From Isoetes taiwanensis (taxonomy: Eukaryota > Streptophyta > Lycopodiopsida > Isoetales > Isoetaceae): a stretch of DNA of 64,000 nucleotides. Position numbers and translations under genes: made by a program. Under the pieces are notes generated by a model. That model was not told the DNA's origin and searched no databases. It was given only the letters and a program-made list of their open reading frames with translations. The first letter of the stretch is position 1. Every line of letters begins with the position of its first letter. Shown in pieces: positions 1 through 11,832 of this stretch. The DNA lies in NCBI GenBank assembly GCA_021234155.1, contig JAJEKV010000005.1, positions 27,167,189-27,231,188 of the forward strand. The letters are read 5' to 3'.

Positions 1-1680
1 CAAGATTTTTCACCCACCCACTCCTCAACTTAAGGCAAAGGAGGTGGATGGAATTCTTTGAGGAGTATGATTTTGATATTATATATAAGCCCGGTAAGCT
101 TAATGTTGTAGCAGTATGCCCCCTCTAGGAGGCCATTTCAGACAAGGACGATTGTAATGCGATTTCCACTCTTTCGAAAGTGAGTTTGGCAAGAAGATTG
201 AGGAGTCCTTGCCAACCGATGTGGACTTCAAGGAGGTGTGGGAAAGCCTCTCCAAGGAAGCCAGAACAGACAAGGAGCGGGAAGCCTTCAAGCATTTTAA
301 GAAGGAAGGCAACCTGTTGTACCACAAGCATAAGTTGTGTGTGCCCGAATCTTCAGGGATAAGGAAGTTAATTCTTCATGACACACATAACAGCCCAATA
401 GCGGGCATGCCTGGCTTCATGAAGACCTATTTCAAGATTCAAGTAGTTACTTCTGGCCAGGAATGAAGAGGCAGATAGCTGCATATATTCGGGATTGCCA
501 GTTATGTCAGCAGACCAAGGCAGAGCAACTTCGGATTCCGGGTGCTTTAGAGCCATTGGGGGTGCCAAATGCAAAGTGGGAGGTCATAAGCATGGATTTC
601 ATCACAGGACTCCCTAGAACTCTTCGAGGCAAGGATGCATTGATGGTTGTCGTAGATAAGTTATCTAAGATGGCACATTTTGTGCCTTGCAAGACTAATT
701 TGACAACCGCATTAGACAATCGCCAAGTTATTTGTAAGGGAGATTTTAGACTCCATGGCATGCCTCGGGAGATAATATCTGATAGAGATTCTAAGTTCAT
801 GAGTGCCTTTTGGCAGGATCTCTTTAGCACCATCCAGACGAAGCTCTCCATGAGTACGGCATATCATCCCCAAACAGATGGCCAGACGGAAAGGACCAAT
901 CGGATCATTGAAGACATGCTTCGAAGCTATGTGTGGAACAAGCAGTCCAAGTGGGATGAGTACATCCACTTGGTGGAATTCGGCCACAACAAGATTGCCA
1001 GCAGAGTCATCTCAGATGTCTCCTTTCATGGTGAATTACGGTGCAGTGCTTAACCCGGGACACTGGCACAATCCCAGGTCCAAGGTAGAAGTGTCCCAAA
1101 GCCAGATGTTAGGAGACATGCAGCAGCTAGTAGAGGAAGTAAGGGGTTATTTATTGAAAGAAGAAGTCCGCAGAAGAGTGTAGCCGACATGCCACGAGGA
1201 CCGTAAGGGAGTTTAAGGTGGGCGTCTACCGTTTGGTTGAAGATCAAGGTGAAGCAAGCCAAGCCGCTGGATTGGGAGCTGCAAGAAGCTTGCCCTAGGT
1301 GGGCTGGACCATTCAAGATTTTGGAGAGAGTGGGCTCTCAAGCCTACAAGTTGGATCTTCCAGCCCATCTTAAGGTCCACAAGGTCTTCCACGTAAGTTT
1401 ATTAAAAAGGCACAATCCTAACCCTGAGGAGGTTTTGGATACTCCAACCTTGTTGGAAATGACGGAGGAGCAAGTAGAAATAGTGCCCGAATTGTTTCTT
1501 GATAAGTCATTCAAGAAGACTAGGAGGTCTCGATTCCTCCAATATTTGGTTAAGTGGAAGCACTTACCCGTGGAAGATGCACGACATGGGTATTGAAGCA
1601 AGATTTGGAGAAGCAATACCCGTGAGTTTATGAAGGAGTTTGATGGGCGAAGTCGTCTCCCACTTGGTCGCACCTCGACT
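1..1680 (+). pseudogene. Ty3/gypsy chromovirus pol, 3' half (RNase H end, integrase, chromodomain), broken
   Basis: Degenerate 3' part of a chromovirus polyprotein. Positions 1-110 read the end of RNase H ([18 protein letters not shown]), then a short deletion. Positions 209-466 give the integrase N-terminal region, with HDTHNSP followed further on by a CQLCQQTK zinc-binding segment. Positions 463-1053 give the DDE core: an Asp in SMDFITGLP, an Asp in SDRDSKF and the Glu in TDGQTERTNRIIED. Positions 1237-1596 give the C-terminal region ending in a chromodomain-like LQYLVKWKHLPVED. At least three frame changes separate these blocks, so no intact protein is made. The same family occurs on the minus strand at 6.6-11.2 kb, where each block aligns well. 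The 5' part of this copy lies outside the window. Confidence 0.9.
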
Positions 1681-1689
1681 TGCCGTGGT

Positions 1690-2552
1690 TAGCTAGTATG
1701 TTGTTAGTTAGCTTTGAGCCCGGGCGCATGCATTCTAGTTAGGAGGGTGCATGTGCCGTAACCTTGGATCGCGGTGGGCGATGATGGGATACGCCTTTAA
1801 GGCATTCTCTAGGCCACACGCATTAAGAGGTGCGCATGACCACTAGGGTCATGTGCGAGTGAGGAATGAGGCATAGTGGGCGATGATGGGACATCGACGG
1901 ATGATCTCTATGCCACGATACGCGTGGCACGCGACACCAGCCGTAGGAGGGTCATGGTGAAGGTTAAGTGATCATGCGCGATGATGGGATCGTGGAGACG
2001 TTCCCCAGCTGAAACCCCGGGGCATGATGCCTTTGGGGTGTACTCGATCCGGGGGATCGTGGTACAAGGTAGCACTCGATCATGGGCAATGATGGGAGCA
2101 TCTTAAATGATCCCTAAGCTCAAACCGAAAAGGGCCATGATCTTGGGCAAGGTAGTAGGACAACCTTGAGCCGAGTTCTACCAAGGAGGTAAGGGGTGGT
2201 CCCTAAAACCACAAATTATTAACTAAACTAACGTGAATGTGCTCTTTTGCGGTGCAAGTAGAAGGAGGACTTCAACGAGGAGCGCTATTTAGAGGATAGG
2301 GGAGCCATAATTTAGATTATGAACCCTAATAATTCTTATAATAGTATTTTGAATTACTATAAGAAATAAGCGTGTTAAGGCTATATAATTTTGTATAAGT
2401 ACAAATATAGCCTAAATTTTGACTTTCAATTAATAAAACTTGATTCCTAAAGTAAACCAAAGGTTAATTACGTTGTTGATTTTTGCGTGCATAAGGTAGG
2501 GTCGTCACCTTAGCGCAATGCTTTGAGGACAAAGATTATCCTAAGGGGAGAA
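1690..2552 (+). other. Untranslated tail of chromovirus 1 with four spaced 14-bp repeats and polypurine tract
   Basis: No reading frame is seen here. The motif GGGCGATGATGGGA or a one- or two-base variant recurs at 1776, 1878, 1976 and 2084, about 100 bp apart. A polypurine stretch, AAGGGGAGAA, ends at 2552 just before TGACGG, which is the usual layout of a polypurine tract beside a 3' LTR. A TATA-like stretch with an AT-rich region lies at 2380-2460. Confidence 0.5.
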
Positions 2553-4215
2553 TGACGGTCCAAGGGAAATATACGCCATAAATATCGTATATTCCTCGGA
2601 TCACCATACAAGTCTATCCTTATAGCCTTGTATACCATAGATTGTGGCACTAGGGGGCATGGCTAAGTTATTCTCATAACTTAGCCAACCATAGGTTAAG
2701 CCATTATCCACGTGGCCCCTAACCTATTGGGGCACCGCCACACAAAGACTCACATTGGTGCCACGTGGCATCCTAGGTGGACCTAACTTATATAGGCACA
2801 AACCCTAACCCTAGACCTCTTTCCACCCCTAGCACCCCCGAGACTCACCTACTTGTTCGAAACCCCGTTTTGAACCTGGATTCAAGGCATAGGCTGGTGC
2901 AAGAGCCCTGCCAGGTAGACCCGCTCTTGGAGTAGGAACAGCCAGACTTGTGAGCGAAGACCATGGAGGCGCCCGGATCTGGAGGGAAAGCATCAGGAGC
3001 AGGTATGTAGGATAGTAGTTGTGTTAGCTCATCTGGGATTAGCATTCCAGATGTGCTAGTATTTTGTATCTAGGGTAGAGCCATCCTAGAGACCATATTC
3101 AACATCTTGAACCCTAATCAAGGAACCCTAACTATTAGTTAGTTGTATGATTAGGTTAAGATGTTCTTCTTATGATTATTCTCATGATGGGATGGTTATG
3201 TGATGTTGGTTGATCATGTTTGCTCCTCTTGTATTGGGAAGGGGGGTAGAGACCTAGGGCCATATGTAGTATGTTCCTAGAGTAGCTCCCTTAGTTCCTA
3301 TTAGATGCGGCCTGTGCATAGGAGCCCACCAGGCTATTGAGGCTATGTTATGACTCAACACAGCATAACGGGCTAGAGGGAAAGTGGAGGGAGGATCCCC
3401 CCACGAGTGGGGCTTCTGGGATCCCATAGTGGGCTAGGCCTATGGTGGGCCACTGTGTGGGCCGGCATGGGTCCGACACCTCCTGGGGCAATGGTGTTGC
3501 CCTGCCTCTCGGGAGCTGCAAGTGTTGGCTTGGCTCTCGTTTTGGGGGGTTCAGTCGGGTACGAATCGTGCGTCGCCACGATTCTCTAGCCGCCCACGGC
3601 ACCTCTAGACCCTGGGAAGGGGAGATGCAACCCTTCCTGCCTCATCGGACCAGGGGAGATGCAACCGGAGTAGTCCCAGATGGGTGATGCCATGGGATTA
3701 CGTGATCCGGAAGGCTAGAGTCCCGCCGAGCCCGATCTAGCCCATCCGCAAAGTATGCGTGGAGGGGCGGATGGAGTGGTCAACCCTAGCCATTGCCTTC
3801 TATGCCAGCCCCGCCATTACCAGTGACCGGTCCGCTCTATCTTGAGGCCTAGCTAGTCGGTCATCCTCCTTATGAGTCCGAACGTGGTAGGAGCTCTCAT
3901 GTTTTATGGTTCATGATTATCATCTTTGCATTGGTATATGTGTGATGCACTACCCTTCGAGGTAGTATTTGTATATGTTTGATGCTAGTTTCGACGTGTT
4001 ATCGCCTCACTGCTATAGGAGCCCATAGGGGAAGGGGCATGCAAGACACCTTTCAGGTTCCCTCCCGCACTAGGGATCACCTTTAGAGTGCGTGGGGTAG
4101 ATCTAAGGCCCTCGCGGCGGCTGTTGAGCCGGACGGGGATTTCCGGCCGAAAAGTGTATGGCCGAAAGCGCCGTATGTTTAGCAGGGAGCCGCCACAAAC
4201 CTACCTAGTCGCTGG
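2553..4215 (+). mobile_element. Putative 3' LTR of chromovirus 1
   Basis: The stretch starts with TG directly after a polypurine tract and contains a TATATA box near 2788 followed by a CCCTAACCC-rich leader, as expected for an LTR promoter. No second copy is present in the window and the right end is not defined: sequence homologous to the other LTR family begins at 4216, so this LTR may be truncated or fused there. No gene is seen inside; the short frames at 3350-3690 are GC-rich and unlike any family I know. Confidence 0.4.
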
Positions 4216-5616
4216 AAGCGTAAACATACATGTCAAGATATAACATAATCACATATCCACCTCAAGGGTGGTACATCAACATCTGCATAGACAAGGATCA
4301 AGACAAAACATATGGGTTCGCACTAAGGCTCGCATCAAGGAATGATCGGACGGCTTGGGTCTCCCGCAGTTCATTGCGCATGTAATTCATGGCAATGGAT
4401 TTGGCTGGCATAAGAACATGGCTTAGGTTGTCCACTCCATCCGCCTCCCTAAGTGCACTTTGCGCAGTAGGTTGAAAAGTGTTGGGACTTGACTGTAGCC
4501 CACCGGATGCATAGCCAAAGGGGCTATTCCTGGGTTGCATCTCCCCGATTCCGATGGGACAGGTAGGGATCACTCCCTCCAGAGATCTACATGCTGACTC
4601 AAGGTGACTAGAGGGCCACTGCCCTTGTTCGACTGAACCCACTGGAAAGTGAACACCACTCCACGGGTGTTGAGCCCATGCCTTGCCCACACTCAGTGGC
4701 AAGCCATTAGACCTAGTCACAATGATCTTTGGTAGGCCTTACACACCAGAGGGATCGTTCAAGAGTCAGAACACGAACCTCCTTCTTAGCCAGTCTGGCC
4801 CCTTCACCCACAACCAGGTGTGGTTCTTGTACACAGGCCGAATCTACAGTGTGCTAGAGAGGCTAATTTAGGAGCATCAACTACCAAGCTTTGGGGTCTC
4901 TACCCCCTTCCCAATACAAGGAGTTCACAGAGATACATCATCTATATACATCACAGAAGAACTAAAGAACTAAATCTAATCTATATCATAGAGTTAGGTT
5001 CTTTAGTTAGTGTATGGTATCTGAGAATCTAAATGGCTGCTATGGGCAATTTAATAGGCTAAACCTACTGATACAATGACTGGAAGACGGTTTAGGCTAT
5101 TAAATTGACTAAATACCTGATCCTTGGGTTGCTCCTCCTGACCTGAGTTCGACCATCCTGCTGAACTGCTTGAAGATGGAGCCAACAAGGAAAACTAATG
5201 GTGCAATTCGCTCAGACAGAGTCTGGGAGGCAGTTTTGACCCCTTGAGCAAGCAAAACAAAGCTCTAAAACCCTACGGACGAAAATAGCAAGTTAGGGTT
5301 TCTCCTACCTAAATAGATAAGGGGTTAGGGCTAGGGTTTCCAATTATCTCCTCAAGCATGTGGGATAATTGGGTATGGCCCACTTGCCTTTAATGGCTAG
5401 GTGGCATAAAGGTGTCCACATGGAAAAATGTGCACCTAGATAAATGTGCACATTGGTAAATGTGCACATTAATAAATGCACATACCTTGCAAGTTGCCCC
5501 CTAGGGGCTACCCGCCTAGCTACACGTCGGCGTACACGTCAGTCGGGGTGGCGTGTACGCGTGACGAGGCAGTACAGTATACGTCCTGGGACCGTATACT
5601 GTGCTGGAACGTCACA
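4216..5616 (-). mobile_element. 3' LTR of chromovirus 2 (minus oriented), outer end missing
   Basis: This 1.4 kb matches 56478-57874 almost base for base in long stretches, which fixes it as an LTR. The inner end is intact: it ends GGAACGTCACA at 5616 on the plus strand, so the element side starts TGTGACGTTCC on the minus strand, preceded by a polypurine tract AAGGTGGGGAGAA. The last 178 bp present in the other copy (56300-56477) are absent. Near the inner end is an exact inverted repeat, ACAGTATACG and CGTATACTGT, with a 9-bp spacer, and a cluster of TGTGCACATT repeats. Confidence 0.85.
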
Positions 5617-6595
5617 TTCTCCCCACCTTGAAATGATGTTGTCCGCAGCATCGTGGGTCTCCCCACCTTGGAATCCTCCTAACCTGCAATCAACCTGATG
5701 CATACAATATACTACTATGACACTTACACATTTATTATGATTACCTTAAGGTAATATTTTTATAACATTATTACACCCTTATCTTATGAAATAACTTATC
5801 AATTCGTAACATCATTAAAACAAGTTACTCAATAGTTTCACTTATCACGACATTTTAGTTTATCAAAATTTTAATATTTCATATATATAATTATCGTTCG
5901 AGGTACTCTTCATTCCTTGCAACACATTCCAACAAAATTTGTGTTGCAAGTCTTCGTAGCTCGACCTCCTTGCCCTCCGGAGTGCTCTATTGGCCTGCAG
6001 GTCGACACTACGTTAGTATCATTTTAATTATTAATAAAGATTTTGGTTATATGGTGACCACCCCACCTATCTACATGAATGCATGGCTAATCTCCCGGGG
6101 TAGGAAGAGGATGATTCTTCCATCGTGGCCGTGGAGACAACGCCCTATCATGCCTATATGCCGCTCATGCCTACACCTTTAGTTGCCCAACGTGGAGGAT
6201 AGGGTCCTTCCCGTATATGGGGCGTGAAGGACAGATTCCTCCTATCAATGCATATATGGGACTAGAGGTGCCTTTCCTATCAATGCATTCCTAAATGACC
6301 TCTTATCTCTCGAGGTCGCCTACTCCCGTGGGACGGAAGTAGACTCTTTAATCTACTTCTAACTAAGTCAAGCGGCACCCCGGTCATGCCTACAATGACA
6401 TTACACCATGTCCTAGAGATCACCGTAGCGGTCTCATCATCGGTAACAACGCATGCAACTCATATCAAGCATAGGTTGCATGCGTAGATTAATCTTAACT
6501 ACACAAGACATTAATCTACCAAATCGACATGCCTGAGCCGATTTCTTCGGAGATGACCTTGCCGTCCCATTGCTCCATAAACTGTGGGTACTGCT
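5617..6595 (-). other. Untranslated 3' region of chromovirus 2
   Basis: This lies between the polypurine tract (5617-5640 on the plus strand, written CCCCACC) and the chromodomain end of pol. No coding region is seen. It is AT-rich at 5700-5900 and contains the repeated phrase CTCCCCACCTTG(G/A)AAT twice near 5620 and 5660, that is, a duplicated polypurine-like tract. Confidence 0.55.
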
Positions 6596-8143
6596 TTAAT
6601 AGATCTTTCTTAAGTACCCATGTCGCGTCTTTACCGGCAAGTGTTTCCACTTGACCAAGTATTGGAGAAATTCCGATCTCCTTGTTTTCTTGAAGGCTTT
6701 ATCAAGAATCAATTCTGGAACTATTTCCAGCTGCTCCTCTGTCATTTCCAACAACGTTGGAGTGTCCAAGACTTCGTCTGGGTTTGGAGTATGCTTCTTC
6801 AACAAACTCACGTGGAAGACTTTATGAATCTTTAGGTGTGCTGGTAGATCCAATCTGTAGGATTGATTACCTATTCTCTTGACTATTCTGAAAGGTCCAG
6901 CCCACCTTGGAGCAAGCTTCTTACAATTTCCGATGCGGAGCTTCCCCTGCTTCACTTTGATCTTGAGCCATACATCGTCGCCAACTTGGAACTCTCTGAC
7001 CGTCCGATGCTTGTCGGCGATGCTCTTTTGTCGACTCCTTGCTGCCAGAAGATATCCTCGAACTTCTTCCACCAGCTATTGCATGTCGGCCAACATTTGC
7101 TGCGAAACCTCTACTTTTGACACAGGATTGTGCCAAGTGTCTGGAGTTAGACATTGGTAGCCGTAGTTGATCATAAACGGCGACATTTGGGATGATTCCT
7201 GCTTGGTGCTATTATACGCAAACTCCACCAAGTGAATAAATTCTTCCCACATACCTTGTTTGTTCCAGACATAGTTTCGTAGCATATCCTCCAAAATCCT
7301 GTTGGTCCGCTCCGTTTGCCCATCCGTCTGAGGATGATAGGCCGTGCTCATGGATAGCTTCGTCTGAATTGTCGCAAAGAGGTCCTGCCAAAAGGCACTC
7401 ATGAACTTCGGATCTCTGTGGGAGATGATCTCCCCCCATGAAGCCTGAAGATTTCTTTGGTGAAGAGCTTCGCTGTATCCATAGTCGTGTCTGTGGTCCT
7501 GCAAGGCACAAAATGTGCCATCTTCGACAACTTGTCGACCACTACCATCAAAGGCATCCTTCCCTCTTACTGTTCTTGGAAGCCCTGTTATGAAGTCCAT
7601 GCTGATGACCTCCCACTTAGCGTTCGGCACCGCTAATGGCTCCAATGCCCCTGGAATTCGAAGCTGCTCTGCCTTCGTCTGCTGACATAGCTGACATTCC
7701 TTGATGTAGCGAGCTACTTGCTTCTTCATCCCTGGCCAATAGTAGCTGCTGCGCACTTTGAAATATGTCTTCATAAATCCTGCATGGCCAGCTATTGGAC
7801 TGTTGTGGGTGTCGTGGAGAATCAACTTCCTTACATCTGATGATTCCGGCACACACAACTTGTTCTTATAGTACAAGATATTACCTTCCTTTTTAAAATT
7901 TTTGAAGGTCTCTCTCTCCTTATCTGTTCTTGCTTCTCTGCATACACTTGCCCATACTTCCTTGAAGTCTACATCTGTTGGAAAGGATTCTTCAATCTTC
8001 TTACCGAAGTCGCTGGAGAGCGTCAAAATTGCATTGCAATGCACTCTAGTTGTCAGGGGATGCCTTGAAAGAGCATCTGCTACCACATTGAGCTTCCCGG
8101 GCTTGTAGACTATATCAAAGTCATACTCTTCGAGGAACTCCAT
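6596..8143 (-). pseudogene. Chromovirus 2 integrase and chromodomain
   Basis: Integrase joins retroelement DNA to the host genome; the chromodomain directs it to modified histones in the chromovirus lineage. On the minus strand, 8143 to 7076 reads the N-terminal zinc-binding segment (HNSPIAGHAG, then CQLCQQTK) and the catalytic core, with SMDFITGLP, a SHRDPKFMS where the usual SDRD has become SHRD, and TDGQTERTNRILEDM. A local frameshift garbles residues around 7440-7530, because the neighbouring frame continues there. From 7072 the C-terminal module reads KLAPRWAGPFRI, HKVFHVSLLKKH and the chromodomain-like FLQYLVKWKHLPV, ending at a stop. The replaced catalytic-site Asp and the frameshifts suggest an inactive copy. 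Confidence 0.92.
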
Positions 8144-8173
8144 CCACCTTCGCTGCCTCAGGTTAAGGTGTGG

Positions 8174-9622
8174 TTACGTGAATACATACTGGAGGCTCTG
8201 ATGATCTGTGTCCAATTGGAACTTCCTTCCCAAGAGATAGTGCCTCCAAATTCTTAATACCCTGACGACTGCAAGCAATTCTTGATCGTGCAACGGGTAG
8301 CACGTTTCGGCGTCGTTCATCTTCCTGGAATCATACGCTACCACACGCTCTTCCTGCATGAGCACTGCACCTGTGGCTATCTTACTTGCGTCTGTCACCA
8401 CCAACTTGTCTTTCTCTGGGTCCGGCAGGGTTAAGACTGGGACGGTTGTCAAAGCTTCTTTCAACAATTCAAACCCCGCTTGGGCTTTCTTGTGCCAATG
8501 GTCTGCCCAATCTTTCACCTTCTCTGCCCTCGTCAAGTTTGTTAGCGGGGCCGCTATCTTTGCAAAGTTCTTCACAAGCTTCCTGTAGTACCCTGCTAGG
8601 CCGAGAAAACTTCTCACCTCATGGACATTCTTCGGTGCCGGCCACTGAATCACCTTCAATCTTGGCGGGATCCATCGAGATTCCTTCTGCTGAGATCACA
8701 TGATCCAGGTATTCCACCTTCTCTGTTGCGAAGTGGCACTTCGACAACTTGGCGTACAACTGGTGCCTCTTCAACTTCTCCAGCATTCTCCTTAAGTGTT
8801 GTACGTGTTCTTCAAGGGATCTGCTATATACCAAAATGTCATCAAAGAATACTATCACAAAGGTGTCCAAGAATTCCCTGAAGATGTCGTTCATGAGCCT
8901 CATGAACGTTGCTGGGGTAGTGGGGTGTTCGATAAGCCGAAAGGCATTACCGTGAACTCATAGTGCCCATACCGCGTTTTGAAGGTGGTTTTATGAATAT
9001 CTTCTTCCTTTATCCGGATCTGATGATATCCTGACCTTAAGTCGATTTTGGAGAAGACCTTTGCCCCTTGGAGCTGATCCATCAAATCATCCGATCTGGG
9101 GAGCACATACTTGTTCTTGATGGTGTGCTTGTTCAACTGCCTATAGTCTATGCACATCCTCAAACTGCCATCCTTCTTCTTGACAAAAAGAATGGACGCT
9201 CCAAATGGTGAGACACTAGGTCTAATGAAGCCTAGGTCGAGCAACTTCTGCAATTGCTTCTTTAGCTCCGTCAGCTCCTGCGTCGTCATTCTGTATGGAG
9301 CCTTGCTCGTCGGCTTCGTTCCTGGTTCGAGTGCTATCTCACACTCGACTCCCCTGTAAGGAGGGAGGTGCTCGATCTCATCTGGAAAGAGATCGTGGAA
9401 CTCCGTGATCAACTTAGCTATTTGCTTGGGCAACTTGCTGAGCACCTTGTCTTCTTTGCTTTCTTCTGACTTGGGCTCTTCAATCTCAAGCTTGAAGATG
9501 TATGCTACCTGCTCGCTCTTGATGCACTTGAGCAGCCGTTTACTAGACATGCACTGCATGATGGGAACAACTTCTTTACCTGTGATCTCTATGATCTTGC
9601 CGTCGGGCGTTGTGAAGGTCAC
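8174..9622 (-). pseudogene. Chromovirus 2 reverse transcriptase and RNase H
   Basis: Reverse transcriptase copies element RNA into DNA and RNase H degrades the RNA strand. From 9622 the minus strand reads the protease-RT linker, then the RT fingers and palm: [42 protein letters not shown] and the VMPFGLSN motif. A frameshift near 8900 moves to a frame with the active-site box [12 protein letters not shown], where FFDD replaces the usual YxDD or FxDD spacing but keeps the two Asp. From 8659 the next frame reads the connection and RNase H: LGLAGYYRKLVKNFAKIAAPL, LVVTDASKIATGAVL and DTDHQSLQYVF. Order is RT, RNase H, integrase, which defines Ty3/gypsy. Two frame changes make it non-functional as assembled. 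Confidence 0.93.
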
Positions 9623-9643
9623 CTTCCGCTTTCCACAATCAAA

Positions 9644-11249
9644 ATGGCTCCTGCTGGTCCAAGATACTCCATTCCTATGATCAAGTCATACTTGCCAATG
9701 CCCATTACTTCTGCCCCCATCTGGATATTAATCCCGGCAAGTCGATGTCGAAGTTTATTTTTTTGCCTGCCGTTTGCCTTACTACTCCACTTGCTAAGAC
9801 TACGGGCCTCGGCTTTGACTTCAATGGTTTCAACTTCAACATCTCAACCATTCTTGGGGATGCAAAGTTGTGGCTACTTCCCGAGTCTATCAGGACTATG
9901 AAAGACTTGGCCTTGGCCTTCCCTACTGTGGAAATTACCTTATACTGGTTCTCTGCTTGCTCTGTATCTATGGCGGCAAAGATATGACACTCACCCTGAA
10001 TATAGTCGCGGGCTGCCTTGCCGTCGTCGTCAGACGGAGTGTCCCATCCACCCAACTCTGCTAGCGCTGCGCTCATGACGAAGGGGCAGTTCGTTGTCCT
10101 ATGGCCTGGCTGGAAACACCTGAAGCAAAGCTGCTTTTCTATGCACTCCTGCCTCTTTTCCTTGGGCATTGCCTGCAAAAAGGACCACACTGCTTTGGAG
10201 TAGTTTGACCCCTCCTGCTTGTCCTTGAAGGACACCTGCTTCTTCTCCTGCTGCTTCCCCTGGTTGCCACCATATGCGGCTCTAGCTGGACCTTATCCTG
10301 GTAATACTGCTGCCTCTGCCCGCTATTCTGAGGTCCCGTTCCTTGCAAGCTTATTGCCTTGGATTCTGCTTCTGATACTGTCTTAGGGTTTATTGCCCTT
10401 ATAAGCTTGCGGATCTCATCATTCAGCCTTTCAATATGGCTCTCCACTGCATGCTTTTCACTCAACTTTGGCACATAAAGCCTTAGCCTCATGAATTCCT
10501 CTGTATATTTTTGGGTGATTTGTTTGCCTTTGCGCAATCAGTAAAAGCTTCTTTGCATCAATCTCTTGGGCGTAATGGGCAGAAGGCTTTAGCAAACTTT
10601 CTGAACACCGAAAAGCATCCTGCTTAAGCCATGGGCCTTGGCATACCCTTCCACCAATCGTCTTTGCCCCCTTGAGGTTGGCTGTTGCCACCACGCCTTT
10701 ATCCTTGTCCTTCATACCATAAAGTTACCATACTCACTCATCTCATCGAAGTAAACCTCTGCCTCCATGCACGACGCTGTGTTCCTTTGAGAATTTCTCG
10801 AGCTTTCTGGCCTTCAAACGTTTCCCAATCACGGAGTCTACCTTCTTACGGGTAGTCGGAGGTCTTAGTCTCCTTAGGTCTACGTATGTCGCCAGGTCTG
10901 CCTTTGGTTTAGCCTCTTCCTCGGAGTCAGAGTCTGAGTCCGAGCTTGAGTCGGAGGATTTCGTGTTGGGGGACCTCCTTCTCTTGCTCCTCCTCTTGTC
11001 CTTTCCTGCTTTCCGAGCTGATGCTTGTGGTAGCTAAGCATTGCCCTCCGAATCAAATCCTGCTTGTGCGGCCAGGAAAGCCTTTATCTGCTCAAGGTCC
11101 GTCCTCATCTGTGACATTTCCTCCTCTGGGGTCATGGGTCCAAATGCCTCATATAGGTTCCTTGCTGGGGATGGCCTGGGCGGAGTCTGTTCTTCCCTAT
11201 GGTCTCGGCGTTGTTGTTCCCCTGAGCCTGGGCCTCTAGCTGCATACAC
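9644..11249 (-). pseudogene. Chromovirus 2 gag and aspartic protease
   Basis: Gag packages the element RNA; the protease cleaves the polyprotein. The 11249 start gives a coiled, charged N-terminal part (MYAARGPGSGEQ to AAQAGFDSEGN). Capsid-like pieces appear at 10458-10715 and 10139-10537. From 10235 the frame carries a zinc knuckle, CFRCFQPGHRTTNC, and then the protease active site VLIDSGSSHNFAS. At least three frameshifts break the region. No 5' LTR or primer-binding site follows to the right, so the element is truncated at its 5' end between 11.25 and 11.46 kb. Confidence 0.85.
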
Positions 11250-11463
11250 AAGTAGGTCATGGTTGTACGGTTAGTTTCGTTTGTTCTCTTGCATTATATA
11301 TGTTGTTGGTATAGTTGCGGAACAAAATACATCAACAAAACATTTAAAATGCCAAAGAAATTATACTTATATTATATAATATCTTAATACAACGCCCCCC
11401 CGGGATCAAGAGTCTAACTATTCTTGAAATCACCGGTAGGATGGGTTATCTTCGAGGAACTTC

Positions 11464-11832
11464 TTAACTTGGGCCGTTCCTACCGAGCGTCCCAAGTTCC
11501 TGAGGACATTGGTTGATGACCCGCCTTGCAAAGCTCTCACTAATTCCTCTACCCTGCGGTCGGAGGTGTAAGCTGCGGTCACTGGTCACTGCCAGTCTTC
11601 CCTGCCATCGGTAAGGTATGGCGAAGTCGAAGATGTCGAGTGCCATCGCTCTCTTGACTAAGACTGCATAGTCGGTGTTGGCAGCTAGCCGAGCATGCCG
11701 GCCAAAGCCTGAGAGCGCGATGAGCATGAATACTCCTTCCTCGCCCCTAGGGGTGAATTTGCGGTGGATTACCGCTATTCTCCCGTCCAGCAGCAGGGGG
11801 AGATAGTATCGCAGCAACCTGTCGTTGTGCAT
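11464..11832 (-). CDS. Unknown protein, 122 aa
   Basis: I do not recognise this frame. It starts at an ATG at 11832 (MHNDRLLRYYLPLLLDGR) and reads a balanced, globular-looking sequence with alternating hydrophobic stretches (VFMLIALSGFGRHARLAAN, YAVLVKRAMALDIFDFAIPY), ending LGTLGRNGPS. It lies just beyond the truncated gag and on the same strand, so it may be an exon of a captured or element-borne gene. A weak resemblance to the middle of the unknown gene at 24.2-25.0 kb (an aromatic YL segment, a short basic strand, then an ALxxxLS helix) was noted by eye only. No promoter was seen. Confidence 0.4.
   Translation of the reverse strand: MHNDRLLRYYLPLLLDGRIAVIHRKFTPRGEEGVFMLIALSGFGRHARLAANTDYAVLVKRAMALDIFDFAIPYRWQGRLAVTSDRSLHLRPQGRGISESFARRVINQCPQELGTLGRNGPS

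Larger units (their letters stand above)
4216..11249 (-). mobile_element. Ty3/gypsy chromovirus 2, 5' truncated
   Basis: One minus-strand element from 3' LTR (4216-5616) through polypurine tract, chromodomain, integrase, RNase H, RT, protease and gag. Gene order and the chromodomain put it in the chromovirus branch of Ty3/gypsy. The gag start is present but the 5' LTR is lost. The same family supplies the fragment at the left edge of the window and probably the LTR at 56.3 kb. Confidence 0.85.
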
